NCBI RefSeq assembly: GCF_030012605.2
Contig: NZ_CP114055.2
DNA length: 64,000 nucleotides
Reading direction: 5' to 3' (one strand)
From: Bergeyella_A cardium
GTDB lineage: Bacteria; Bacteroidota; Bacteroidia; Flavobacteriales; Weeksellaceae
Positions 26,173 to 34,585 of the stretch are shown in pieces (the first letter of the stretch is position 1; each line of letters begins with the position of its first letter). The notes under the pieces were generated by a model, which was given only the letters and a program-made list of their open reading frames with translations, did not search any database and was not told the origin of the DNA. The translations under genes were made by a program, and so were the position numbers.

Positions 26173-26556
26173 TTAGTATAAATTTTTCATTGCTCTTTCC
26201 TCCTGGTAAATTCTTATCCCCAGAATAATTAAATAAATCGGAAAAAGTATGCCAAAACTGATATTAGCTCTACACAAAAGAGCAATACCAATTAATTCTG
26301 GAATGATATTAAGGTAATAATTAGGATGTTTCACATACCTAAAAAGAAAGGAAGTCTTTATCTTATGATTTTTAAGGATATAGATTTTAAGCGTCCATAC
26401 ACTGCCCAACTGATAAATGACATAAAAAAGCATTAGGTAAGCGAAGGTAAGAACAGCAATACCGACCTCTGAAGTAGTATTAATTTGTAAATTCTGCTTT
26501 TGATAAGCCTCATAAAGACACGAAAAATAAAAGAGAATATGAGTACTGGTAAGCAA
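26173..26556 (-). CDS. Isoprenylcysteine carboxyl methyltransferase-like membrane protein, 5' end disrupted
   Basis: 127 residues from a nominal TTG, with four likely membrane segments and the family motif R-Y-V-K-H-P-N-Y near the C-terminus. The same frame stays open upstream to about 26718 and encodes more family-like sequence (L-R-L-V-S-L-F-I-S-I-R-N-E-K-R) but has no ATG, GTG or TTG there. A TTG at 26668 reads into it only if one T is removed from an 8-T run (26649-26656, minus strand). The true protein is therefore probably longer, and the gene may be frameshifted, phase-variable or mis-sequenced. The substrate of bacterial members is unknown. Confidence 0.65.
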   Translation of the reverse strand: MLTSTHILFYFSCLYEAYQKQNLQINTTSEVGIAVLTFAYLMLFYVIYQLGSVWTLKIYILKNHKIKTSFLFRYVKHPNYYLNIIPELIGIALLCRANISFGILFPIYLIILGIRIYQEERAMKNLY

Positions 26557-26689
26557 TAAAGAATTAAACTTCCCATACTGAACACCTCCTTCTCTTATTA
26601 TTCTCTTCTCATTTCGTATGGAAATAAAAAGAGAAACAAGCCTTAAACAAAAAAAATAACAAAAACAATCGTTACTGGATAAATGTTTG

Positions 26690-26697
26690 CAAACATA
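26690..26697 (-). promoter_or_regulatory. TAnnTTTG -7 element of the methyltransferase-like gene
   Basis: TATGTTTG on the minus strand. It places transcription start near 26683, about 130 bp upstream of the nominal TTG, and so supports a longer gene. Confidence 0.55.
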
Positions 26698-26794
26698 GTA
26701 TTTAAGTTTTATGGTTGATTAGTTTTATTAACCGCTAAAATAAAGCATTATAATGTATGCACCTTAATACTCACTGTTATTTTTTTCTTAAAGT

Positions 26795-28255
26795 TTAATT
26801 CTTCCTCTGAAATTTCTTTAGAAGCTCATCCATCGGGATGAGTTTAAGTACCTTATTACCAATGAAGATAAAGATGAGAACAAGGCTAGGCTTGTAGATG
26901 AGATTAATGAAATCGTGAGTTGCATTAGGTAAAATCATTACCACACTCATCGAAATTGTACAAATAATCGTACCATACATCATCTCTATACCAAAAGGCT
27001 GAACCTTAAACTTCCAGTAATTAAATGCTACTTTTATGACATTATATATTGTGAGGGAAATCGCTGTGGAGATCGCTACACCAACCAGCCTTAGCTCCGT
27101 GTAATGAATGAAATAGAGATTGAGGCTCACCGTAAGCGCTGAGAGAAGAATCATTACCACGATATTAAACTTGTAGTATTGAGAGAGGGAGATGATGTTG
27201 CCATTAAAGCCCGTTGCAAGGTCAAATAAAACAGCCAATCCCCAGATCCAAACCACCGGTTGGTAGTAAAGCAGTAGAGCTCCATTTTTCATCAGCAAAG
27301 CGAGGAAGGGAAACCCCACAACGATGCACGAGAAAAGCACCGCACCCGAAAAGAAGAGATAAAACGAGGATTTTTTATAAAAGGCATCGAGCTCTTTGTA
27401 TTTTTTTTCATTAAGATATTGATTGATCATCGGTGCGGATACATTGAAGAGCCCAAGCTGAGGGATTGAGACGAGGGAAATTAGCGAATAGAGAATGGAA
27501 TAAACGCCCATATCTTCCATACCGAGAAATTCGCCTACCATTTGATTGTTTATCGTGAGCTGATTACCAAAAGTTCCCAAGAAACCAAAAAAACTATAGC
27601 TTGAAAAGTCCTTCCAAAGATGGTTTTTTCTAAAATAATCGGTTGAAAAATCCAGACGAATCGGTTCTAATCTTTGGGCATAGAGTGCATAGCCCATCAT
27701 AGAAAAAAAGAAAACCGCAAGGAAGGTTGTAAATGAAATAACCTGCGAAAAACCACAAAAAAAGAAGAGTGAAAACGCCAGAAGATTAGCGATTTTTGGG
27801 AACAGGTTATCAAAAACATTGCTGATGGCGACTCTTTTGTAATTGGAGATAAACTTATTGAAAACGGGGCTGATTGAGAGCATCAGCACGAGGGGGAGAA
27901 TGTAGAATTTGTAATTCCAGAACTCAAGCTGCTTTATTTTTGGAAATGCAATCGGCGCTAAGCCTACCCCCAGCAGGAAAATAAAAAAATTGATGAAGAC
28001 AACTACCAAAGAAAGCGAAAGCATATTATGGTGCCTGCCGTCTTTATGGGCGTGGTAGAAGAATTTTACATTAGAATAAGACACACCTAATATGATAAAT
28101 GGTGCGATAAACTCCGCAGAATTCATTATAAAGCGTAGCTTGCCATAGAACTCAAAATCTCTATTGAAGACAAAAACTGCTGAAAAAGTCCCCAACAAAA
28201 ATCCAAAATAACCAATTAAAGTATATTTAAAACTCTGCCTCGCAACTACACTCAT
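26795..28255 (-). CDS. Polysaccharide flippase (MATE/MVF superfamily, Wzx-like)
   Basis: 486 residues with about 14 predicted membrane helices and the N-terminal R-Q-S-F-K-Y-T-L-I-G-Y-F-G-F-L-L-G pattern of polysaccharide-biosynthesis flippases (PF01943/PF13440 type). It should move lipid-linked sugars across the inner membrane. No glycosyltransferases are adjacent, so it is an orphan flippase, and the linked glycan cannot be named. It has its own -7 element. Confidence 0.87.
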   Translation of the reverse strand: MSVVARQSFKYTLIGYFGFLLGTFSAVFVFNRDFEFYGKLRFIMNSAEFIAPFIILGVSYSNVKFFYHAHKDGRHHNMLSLSLVVVFINFFIFLLGVGLAPIAFPKIKQLEFWNYKFYILPLVLMLSISPVFNKFISNYKRVAISNVFDNLFPKIANLLAFSLFFFCGFSQVISFTTFLAVFFFSMMGYALYAQRLEPIRLDFSTDYFRKNHLWKDFSSYSFFGFLGTFGNQLTINNQMVGEFLGMEDMGVYSILYSLISLVSIPQLGLFNVSAPMINQYLNEKKYKELDAFYKKSSFYLFFSGAVLFSCIVVGFPFLALLMKNGALLLYYQPVVWIWGLAVLFDLATGFNGNIISLSQYYKFNIVVMILLSALTVSLNLYFIHYTELRLVGVAISTAISLTIYNVIKVAFNYWKFKVQPFGIEMMYGTIICTISMSVVMILPNATHDFINLIYKPSLVLIFIFIGNKVLKLIPMDELLKKFQRKN

Positions 28256-28272
28256 ACCTGAAAACTATTGGG

Positions 28273-28280
28273 CAAAGATA
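28273..28280 (-). promoter_or_regulatory. TAnnTTTG -7 element of the flippase gene
   Basis: TATCTTTG on the minus strand, 17 bp before the ATG at 28255. Confidence 0.65.
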
Positions 28281-28297
28281 AAGTTTTTAGCTTTAGG

Positions 28298-28346
28298 CAA
28301 TAAGTAGCTTCTGGCTAATAGCTAAAAGCCAGAAGCCAATCGCTAT
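28298..28346. repeat. Copy of the GGCTAATAGC palindromic intergenic repeat
   Basis: GCTTCTGGCT ... AGCCAGAAGC forms a 10-bp perfect stem around AATAGCTAAA. The sequence closely matches parts of the element at 793-845. It lies between the transaldolase stop and the flippase promoter, where it can act as a terminator-like hairpin. Confidence 0.7.
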
Positions 28347-28349
28347 AGG

Positions 28350-29003
28350 CTACCCTAATTTCTTAGAATCTGCGATGAACTGTGCCAGTCCATTATCCGT
28401 AAGGGGATGTTTAAGGAGCGAGAGTATCGGTGCAAGAGGCGAAGTGATTACATCTGCACCTATCTTCGCGCAGTTGATAATATGCATAGAATGGCGGATA
28501 GATGCCGCTAGGATCTCAGTATTGTATCCGTAGTTATCAAAAATAATCCTGATGTCTTCAATCAATGCAAGCCCGTCGGTAGAGATATCATCTAACCTGC
28601 CGAGGAATGGAGAGACATAAGTAGCCCCCGCCTTCGCCGCTAAAAGAGCCTGACCAGGGGAGAAAATAAGTGTGCAATTGGTCTTAATCCCCTTCTCGCT
28701 GAAATATTTCAGAGCCTTTACTCCGTCTTTGGTCATTGGGATTTTTACTACAATATTCGGGTGTATTGCTGCAAGCTCCTGCCCTTCTGCAATCATTTCA
28801 TCGTAAGTAGTGGAAAGAACCTCTGCGGAGATATCTCCATCTACAAGCTCACAAATCGCTTTATAGTGGGCTTTTACAGCATCTTTCCCGCTGATACCCT
28901 CCTTTGCCATAAGGGACGGATTAGTCGTAACGCCATCTAAAATACCGAGGTCTCTTGCCTCTTTAATCTGCTCTAAATTTGCAGTATCAATAAAGAATTT
29001 CAT
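28350..29003 (-). CDS. Transaldolase / fructose-6-phosphate aldolase family protein
   Basis: 217 residues, the short form of the family (TalC/FSA type). It starts M-K-F-F-I-D-T-A-N-L and has V-T-T-N-P-S-L, V-V-K-I-P-M-T (Schiff-base lysine near residue 85), N-C-T-L-I-F-S-P-G-Q-A-L-L-A and S-P-F-L-G-R-L-D-D. Short forms act as transaldolases in the non-oxidative pentose phosphate pathway or as fructose-6-phosphate aldolases; sequence alone does not decide. The longer frame from 29063 is rejected because the extra residues do not fit the family and a TATCTTCG element lies in that stretch. Confidence 0.9.
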   Translation of the reverse strand: MKFFIDTANLEQIKEARDLGILDGVTTNPSLMAKEGISGKDAVKAHYKAICELVDGDISAEVLSTTYDEMIAEGQELAAIHPNIVVKIPMTKDGVKALKYFSEKGIKTNCTLIFSPGQALLAAKAGATYVSPFLGRLDDISTDGLALIEDIRIIFDNYGYNTEILAASIRHSMHIINCAKIGADVITSPLAPILSLLKHPLTDNGLAQFIADSKKLG

Positions 29004-29089
29004 TGTATGATAATTTACTTTTTTTAATCTAAGGGACGAAGATAGAAAATATAAACACGCCAAACAAAATATTTTGTTTTTGATAAGGA

Positions 29090-29515
29090 TTATTCATCTC
29101 TGAAAAAATCCTCATATTCCAGCCAAAATTCTTCCAATTTCAGCATTTTTTCGTGAAGGAAATTCATCGTCTCTTGCCAAGTTGACTTATTATGGATGGA
29201 TACACCATATTTTTCTACAAATACGCAGGAGATTTCCTTTCCGTTTTCCAGCTCAAAACTATCCGAAAAAACCGCATCCTCCCAGTAATCCATTAGAAGA
29301 TTTTCCAAAGACTGCATTTTCTCGAAATATCGAATCCGATGCTCCAAATTCCCCTCTATCACAACTAAAACCATCGCTTTTTTGGTGTCAAAATGAAATT
29401 TAAAACTAAAACCCTTGATTTTAGTATTATATAAAATCCATTTTCGAGGAAAAGATTTCCCAAAAGAAGTCCAAAACTCCTGCCTCATCCTTGCCGATTC
29501 TTCCTTGCTAAACAT
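29090..29515 (-). CDS. DUF4268 family protein
   Basis: 141 residues starting M-F-S-K-E-E-S-A-R-M-R-Q-E-F-W-T-S-F-G-K. This helical start, the F-K-F-H-F-D-T-K-K-A-M-V-L-V region and E-K-M-L-K-L-E-E-F-W are characteristic of DUF4268, a domain also found at the ends of some endonuclease-like proteins. Function is unknown. The ATG lies 14 bp past the stop of the TIGR02757 gene; the longer frame into that gene is discarded. It is the last gene of a minus-strand series from 31638. Confidence 0.82.
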   Translation of the reverse strand: MFSKEESARMRQEFWTSFGKSFPRKWILYNTKIKGFSFKFHFDTKKAMVLVVIEGNLEHRIRYFEKMQSLENLLMDYWEDAVFSDSFELENGKEISCVFVEKYGVSIHNKSTWQETMNFLHEKMLKLEEFWLEYEDFFRDE

Positions 29516-29528
29516 TGTTTTTTCTTTT

Positions 29529-30311
29529 TTAATTAAAATCCTCCATTGCTCCCAATCCAAACAGCGCAAAATCGTACTTCGCGGGGTCTTTAGCATCAAA
29601 GGTTCTAATGATTTTATCGAGCTCTTCCACCGCTTTCCAATCGTTTTGTTTTCGTTCTAAAATTCTGAGTTGTCGGGAAATATTCCCCACATGCACATCA
29701 AACGGAAGTGATAAATACCGCTGAGGAAGTGCACTCCAAATCCCTAAATCCACACCTTTATTATCCTTTCGTACGAGCCAGCGCAGAAACATCATCAGTC
29801 GCTTTGCTGCTGAATTTTTATAAGTGGAGCCAATGTGTTTCGTACTTCTATGCGAATAATCTCCACCAAAAAAATTAGATCTAAATCTCTCCAAAGCGTG
29901 ATAGAAATTCGTCTCGCCCTCTTTTAGCAAAAATAAATTTTCCATGCTCTCATTCTCAGAATAAATCCTCCGAAGAGAAGTCAAGAAAAACCGAAAATCC
30001 TCCATTGAAAAAGTCCTGTGAATAGCTCTATTCCCTATTCTCTCTAAATTCTCTTCCGTAAAATCCATCACAAAATCATAAGGAGAATTCCCCATAAAAT
30101 CGAGCATTTTATCAGCAGATTTTATAATGGAGCTCCGTTTCCCAAAGGTAATTATCGCCGTCAAAAAAGCTGAAATCTCTATATCTTGTTTCAGCTCAAA
30201 GCGGTGAGGTATTTGTATTGGATCGGTCTCTACAAACTTAGGGCAGTTATATTTTTCGACTTTTTCGTTTAAAAAATCCCTTAGCTCTTCAAGACTTAAA
30301 TTTTCGTTCAT
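29529..30311 (-). CDS. TIGR02757 family protein (DUF2400)
   Basis: 260 residues. It shows the family order: N-terminal L-S-L-E-E-L-R-D-F-L-N, D-P-I-Q-I-P-H-R-F, I-S-A-F-L-T-A-I-I-T-F-G-x-R, then K-R-L-M-M-F-L-R-W-L-V-R and L-P-F-D-V-H-V-G-N-I-S-R. The layout hints at a helix-hairpin-helix/EndoIII-related fold, but the biochemical role is not established. It starts 7 bp past the stop of the disulfide reductase gene, so an operon is likely. Confidence 0.88.
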   Translation of the reverse strand: MNENLSLEELRDFLNEKVEKYNCPKFVETDPIQIPHRFELKQDIEISAFLTAIITFGKRSSIIKSADKMLDFMGNSPYDFVMDFTEENLERIGNRAIHRTFSMEDFRFFLTSLRRIYSENESMENLFLLKEGETNFYHALERFRSNFFGGDYSHRSTKHIGSTYKNSAAKRLMMFLRWLVRKDNKGVDLGIWSALPQRYLSLPFDVHVGNISRQLRILERKQNDWKAVEELDKIIRTFDAKDPAKYDFALFGLGAMEDFN

Positions 30312-30318
30312 TTATACT

Positions 30319-31638
30319 TTATATATTAAATAAATCATTAAGAGCCTCAGACATTGTGGGGTGAGTAAACACTTGGTCTCTAAGCACTTTATAGCTCAAC
30401 TCATTATCCATAGCCAATTTTACTGTATTAATAAGTTCGTGAGCCTCAGCACAGAAAAGCGTACAACCCAAGATCTTTTCAGTTTGAGTATCTACGATTG
30501 CTTTTAATAGTCCATCGGTCTTGCTGAGTACCCTTGCTTTTGGAATAGCCCCTGCAGGAAGTTTCTGTACTTTAATATAAGGATTGGTCAAATCTATATC
30601 TTTCTCTTTAAGCCCTATATGAGCATAAGGAGGGTCTATAAATACGGAAAATGCAAAGTCTTTACGCTCCTGTCTGGAATTGTACTTACCTCCAGACAAC
30701 TGATTTTTAATAATACGAAAATCATCGAGAGAGATATAAGTAAACTGAGGGCCTCCATTTACATCTCCTAACGCCCATACTCCTTCTATATTCGTTTGAA
30801 GCTGGTCATTTACTTTTATAAAACCTCTTGTATCGGTTTCTATACCTGCTTTATCAAGGTTCAGATTCTCAGTATTGGCAATACGACCAGTGGCTACTAA
30901 AACCGCATCTGCATAGAGCTCAGTATCATTATACTTTACCAATACGCCATTTTCTTTTTCTTCAAATTTCTGTACTGCAACTTTATTAATAATATCAATA
31001 CCCTTCTTTGAAAGACTCTGCACAATAGCTTCTGCCATATCTCTATCCTCTCTTGGGAGGGATATTTCTCCATTATCAAGGATAACCACTTCACTACCAA
31101 AATCTGCAAACATAGAGGCAAACTCCAATCCTATAAAACCTCCTCCCACTATACACAATTTTTTAGGGAGATTTTCCAGCTCCATTATCGAAGTACTATC
31201 ATATATTCCTGAAACATTTACCCCATCAATAAGAGGAATAAAGGACTTCGTACCTGTATTAATAAAAATCCTTTCTGCTGTATATTCTGCAATAGACTTC
31301 CCTTCGGGGCTAATGATTTCCACTGTTTTTGCCCCAACAAAACGAGCTTCGCCCGTAATTACCTCTACCTTATTGTGATTATCTAATTTCTCAAAATTCT
31401 TAGCCCTCAAGAAAGTAATGAGTTCATTTTTACGGGCAATAGCTTCTGAAAGAGGGATATTTTTCTCTGCCTGACTAATCAAAGTCTTTGTCGGAATGCA
31501 ACCTACATTGATACAAGTCCCCCCATACATTTTTTCTGATTTTTCTATGAGTACTACCTCCTCACCTTTATCTGCTAAGTATGAAGCAAGGGTTTTTCCT
31601 GCCTTACCAAATCCTATAATTAAGTTTTTAATATTCAT
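30319..31638 (-). CDS. RclA-like FAD-dependent pyridine nucleotide-disulfide oxidoreductase
   Basis: 439 residues of the glutathione reductase/MerA class I family. The FAD site is G-F-G-K-A-G-K-T-L-A, the redox-active pair is G-G-T-C-I-N-V-G-C at Cys 42 and Cys 47, the NAD(P) site is G-G-G-F-I-G-L-E-F-A, and the C-terminal H-P-T-M-S-E-A-L region holds the dimer-interface His. The opening closely resembles E. coli RclA, a reductase linked to hypochlorous and hypothiocyanous acid resistance. That role is inferred, and a generic dihydrolipoamide-type reductase is the main alternative. The second residue of the His-Pro motif and both cysteines are intact. Confidence 0.87.
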   Translation of the reverse strand: MNIKNLIIGFGKAGKTLASYLADKGEEVVLIEKSEKMYGGTCINVGCIPTKTLISQAEKNIPLSEAIARKNELITFLRAKNFEKLDNHNKVEVITGEARFVGAKTVEIISPEGKSIAEYTAERIFINTGTKSFIPLIDGVNVSGIYDSTSIMELENLPKKLCIVGGGFIGLEFASMFADFGSEVVILDNGEISLPREDRDMAEAIVQSLSKKGIDIINKVAVQKFEEKENGVLVKYNDTELYADAVLVATGRIANTENLNLDKAGIETDTRGFIKVNDQLQTNIEGVWALGDVNGGPQFTYISLDDFRIIKNQLSGGKYNSRQERKDFAFSVFIDPPYAHIGLKEKDIDLTNPYIKVQKLPAGAIPKARVLSKTDGLLKAIVDTQTEKILGCTLFCAEAHELINTVKLAMDNELSYKVLRDQVFTHPTMSEALNDLFNI

Positions 31639-31687
31639 TATTCTTGATTTTATATAATTTAATTATATTTTCCTTATTATAAACAAG

Positions 31688-32605
31688 TTATCCAATTTCT
31701 ATTCTTTCGAGCATTTTTGGGAGGTAGGTTTCTGGGAAAATGCCCCTCGCCTCGTCTGTAAATACGGAGTAATCGGAGTATCTGTTGGAGAAATGCCCAA
31801 GCAGGAGCTTCTTTACCCCTGCTTTTTGTGCGATGGTTGCGGCTTCTTCGGCGGTGGAGTGCCCGGTGTAGTCCGCCATTTCTTTCAGGTCTTTGAGGAA
31901 TGTAGCTTCGTGGTAAAGTAAATCTACGCCTTTGATGATGGGGATAATATCTTCCTTAAATCGGGTATCGCTGCAAAAAGCATAAGAGAGGGGCGGTTTC
32001 GGCGGCAGGGTGAGGACTTCATTTTTCAGGATATATCCATCTTTTAGCTGGAAATCTTTCCCGTTTTTTAAGTTTTGATAATCGCAGACTTCTATTTCAT
32101 CATACTTCCTTATCTCGTCCATATTCAGGTTGCGGGGTTTTGGTTTCTCTCGGAAGAGGTATCCATTACAATAAATCCTGTGGTCTAGCGGAATAGTATA
32201 AACTTCTACCCTGCTATCTTCGTAGATTTTTTGTGAATGATGAGCTTCTAATTCGGTATAGATGACCTCAAAATCGCGATGAGTTTCGGTAATACTGAAG
32301 ATGGTTTCGAGCATCTTTTTGATGCCTTTGGGCCCATAGACATAGAGGGGAGTTTCCCTACCGAGCAGGCGAAGCGAGGCGATGAGCCCCGGCAACCCAA
32401 AACAATGATCACCGTGCAAATGAGAGATGAAAATATGATTAATCTTTGAGAATTTAGCCTTTGCCCTTCGGAGCTGTACTTGGGTTCCTTCCCCACAATC
32501 GATGAGAAAGCTGCGATCTGCCATCTCCAGAAGCTGGGCTGTGGGAAATGAATTTGCGGTAGGTATAGCCGAATTAAATCCTAATATCGTTAAAAAAGCT
32601 GTCAT
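31688..32605 (-). CDS. rnz: Ribonuclease Z (tRNA 3' processing endonuclease)
   Basis: 305 residues, the short bacterial RNase Z form. The metallo-beta-lactamase zinc motif is S-H-L-H-G-D-H at 61-67; other ligands appear in L-L-Y-H-E-A-T-F and L-L-L-G-H-F-S-N-R-Y. The T-G-H-S-T-A-E-E-A-A box is also conserved. It cuts pre-tRNA at the 3' end, which matters because the tRNA in this window does not encode CCA. It is monocistronic or the first of the minus-strand series. Confidence 0.96.
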   Translation of the reverse strand: MTAFLTILGFNSAIPTANSFPTAQLLEMADRSFLIDCGEGTQVQLRRAKAKFSKINHIFISHLHGDHCFGLPGLIASLRLLGRETPLYVYGPKGIKKMLETIFSITETHRDFEVIYTELEAHHSQKIYEDSRVEVYTIPLDHRIYCNGYLFREKPKPRNLNMDEIRKYDEIEVCDYQNLKNGKDFQLKDGYILKNEVLTLPPKPPLSYAFCSDTRFKEDIIPIIKGVDLLYHEATFLKDLKEMADYTGHSTAEEAATIAQKAGVKKLLLGHFSNRYSDYSVFTDEARGIFPETYLPKMLERIEIG

Positions 32606-32684
32606 TATGTTTCAGTAAAAAACTTTTTTCTAAGGTTTATAAATTTTTTCTCACAAATTTAATTAAAATGCTTTTGCCTTCTCT

Positions 32685-33614
32685 CTACTTCACAAAATAG
32701 TCATTATTCTCTGGCTGATGAGTTTGGTCTATTCCGATCTGTTCATTTATAGAAAACTCAATAGTCTGGCAGATGCTGTCCAATGCAAGGTCATTTTCCT
32801 CTTCTCCAAAGGGTTCTGAAATCTCCTGTATCAGTGCATCAAGGCTTACAAAAGTATAGCAGATAAGCAATACAATGACAGGCATCATTAGTCCTACAAC
32901 ATCTACAAGCCCAAACGGTAGCCAAAAAGCATAAAGATAAACCGTACGGTGCAGGAGCAATCGATAAGGGAAAGGCAAGGGCGTATTTGAGATTCTCTCG
33001 CAACCTCCTATAATAGTAGAAAACTCATTCATTTGCCTGTCCATCTGAGCCAAAACAATACTGTCTATTCTCCCCTCCTCATATTTTTTATATAACCATC
33101 TCGCCATTATATCCATTATGGCAATGGGTTTAAATCTCTTCTCTTGTATCTCATTATATACCTCTTTACTCAGCAACCTTTGAAGCTCCTGCGTATGACT
33201 AGCCTCCTTTTTCCGTAACTGATAGTTTAATGCCCAACAAAGGGCAGAAATCATTTTTATAAATGCTTTTTTCTCTTCTCTATCTACCTCATTTTCCTCT
33301 TTTATATAGCCTAAAACCTGTCGGGTAAGGGAGCGGGTATCATTTAACAATGCTCCCCATAGCTTTCTCCCTTCCCAGAATCTATCATAGCTTGCACTGT
33401 TACAAAAGCCCATAAATATTGCTAATGCCAGACCTATAAGCGTGAATATTGTAGGGTTAAGATGTACTTTATAATCATAAATATGCCCTCGAAAATAAAG
33501 GACAATCACCGCAAACAGTGTAATAACGAACAATCTCTTCCATACTTTCCTAAGGATAGATCCCCTCCAGATAAACAGCAAACTAATCCAACTATTAGGT
33601 TTCTTTATAATCAT
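32685..33614 (-). CDS. Bestrophin family ion channel (UPF0187)
   Basis: 309 residues with N-terminal W-x-x-x-L-F-I-W-R-G-S-I-L, two pairs of membrane helices (about 30-75 and 210-260), and the bestrophin mark N-S-A-S-Y-D-R-F-W-E-G-R-K-L-W-G. The C-terminal E-I-S-E-P-F-G-E-E-E-N-D-L motif is complete. Bacterial homologues form pentameric channels selective for cations or anions. The ATG at 33614 is chosen because the longer frame starts within the TATATTTG element. Confidence 0.92.
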   Translation of the reverse strand: MIIKKPNSWISLLFIWRGSILRKVWKRLFVITLFAVIVLYFRGHIYDYKVHLNPTIFTLIGLALAIFMGFCNSASYDRFWEGRKLWGALLNDTRSLTRQVLGYIKEENEVDREEKKAFIKMISALCWALNYQLRKKEASHTQELQRLLSKEVYNEIQEKRFKPIAIMDIMARWLYKKYEEGRIDSIVLAQMDRQMNEFSTIIGGCERISNTPLPFPYRLLLHRTVYLYAFWLPFGLVDVVGLMMPVIVLLICYTFVSLDALIQEISEPFGEEENDLALDSICQTIEFSINEQIGIDQTHQPENNDYFVK

Positions 33615-33633
33615 CTCTCTAAAAAAATACCAA

Positions 33634-33641
33634 CAAATATA
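33634..33641 (-). promoter_or_regulatory. TAnnTTTG -7 element of the bestrophin gene
   Basis: TATATTTG on the minus strand, 19 bp before the ATG at 33614. Confidence 0.65.
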
Positions 33642-33816
33642 CATTTTATTAGGGCTAAAACCCTATCTTTGGCTAGCTTTTTAAAAATAATAGAATTTTA
33701 AGAAGTCTTTTTAACAAAAGAAAAAGCTATATTGGTTTATTCATATTTAACTCTCTAATAACATCTTCAAAAGATATATATGATTATTATCATTTTTCAG
33801 ATAAAATAAAACTCTA

Positions 33817-33824
33817 TATATTTG
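33817..33824 (+). promoter_or_regulatory. TAnnTTTG -7 element, nearly abutting the start codon
   Basis: TATATTTG ends 4 bp before the GTG at 33829. Transcription from it would give a leaderless or nearly leaderless message, unless translation begins at the ATG at 33853. Confidence 0.6.
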
Positions 33825-33828
33825 GGGC

Positions 33829-34200
33829 GTGAAAAAACTGTTTAGCATACTGATGATTGCACTAATCTTGCTGGTAACCTTCCAGCGAGGTTTAGTTGTT
33901 ATACACTTTAAGCTAAACCAAGACTATATAGAAAAGGAGTATTGCGTTAATAAATCCAAGCCAAGTCTCAATTGCCACGGGCAGTGCCATCTAAAAAAAG
34001 AGCTTAGCAATACTGCTGATGACAATCTTGAAAAAATCAGTATCTATAAAACGATTGAACTTATCATCCCTTCTACTGATGATGATTTTAAAATCCTAAA
34101 TCCTAAATTTTCTGAACAAAAAAATATTCCTTTCTATAAAGAAAGACTTATCTCAAAATTATTCATTAAAAGGGATCTACGCCCACCTACTTCTATTTAA
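33829..34200 (+). CDS. Small membrane-anchored Cys-rich protein upstream of the MbnP/MbnH pair
   Basis: 123 residues from GTG with an N-terminal hydrophobic segment (residues 4-17) and then a motif shared, from memory, with a Bacteroidota family: N-Q-D-Y-I-E-K-E-Y-C, then K-P-S-L-N-C-H-G-Q-C-H-L-K-K-E-L. Cys and His are spaced C-x9-C-x3-C-H and could bind a metal. Homologues I recall sit near copper or cytochrome genes, so a role with the downstream copper genes is inferred, not shown. The GTG is favoured by the K-K-L-F-S-I-L signal-like start; the ATG at 33853 would shorten it by 8 residues. Confidence 0.6.
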   Translation: MKKLFSILMIALILLVTFQRGLVVIHFKLNQDYIEKEYCVNKSKPSLNCHGQCHLKKELSNTADDNLEKISIYKTIELIIPSTDDDFKILNPKFSEQKNIPFYKERLISKLFIKRDLRPPTSI

Positions 34201-34585
34201 TTCATTTTTTCCTAAGTGTATTATTTGTATGCCCAATAGATTTATTCTAGCCAAATAGCTCTATTCTGGAGGTTTATATCAAATAATATATCCAAAAATT
34301 TCATAGAAACAAGTATAAATTTTATTCAATTTTCTTTTAGGTATCTATCTAAAAGTAAGAGATTGGAGTATGAATATCCTTATAAAGCGACATTCATAGA
34401 TGAACAAATAAGAACTAACCAAGTATCGGTTTGGATATTCATACTCTTTTCTTTTTAAAAACCAAAATCAATAATCACTCAAAATCACAATTTATATTTT
34501 AATATCAAAAAAAGAAAAAATAAATATTCAATATCCTTGAGTAAGTAAATAGAAAATTATATATAACATTAAATTTTTAAGTAAA
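34201..34585. other. 385-bp intergenic region with a large inverted repeat
   Basis: No gene is visible. It holds a small hairpin TTTTAG / CTAAAA (34335-34354) and a perfect 14-bp inverted repeat (34366-34379 with 34433-34446). The rest is AT-rich and unexplained, ending at the MbnP-like ATG. Confidence 0.5.
34366..34457 (+). terminator. Long-looped hairpin followed by a T-rich run
   Basis: GAGTATGAATATCC at 34366-34379 pairs perfectly with GGATATTCATACTC at 34433-34446, with a 53-nt loop and TTTTCTTTTT after it. It could terminate the small gene upstream or be a short structured RNA or leader element for the MbnP-like gene. The loop is longer than for ordinary terminators. Confidence 0.5.
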
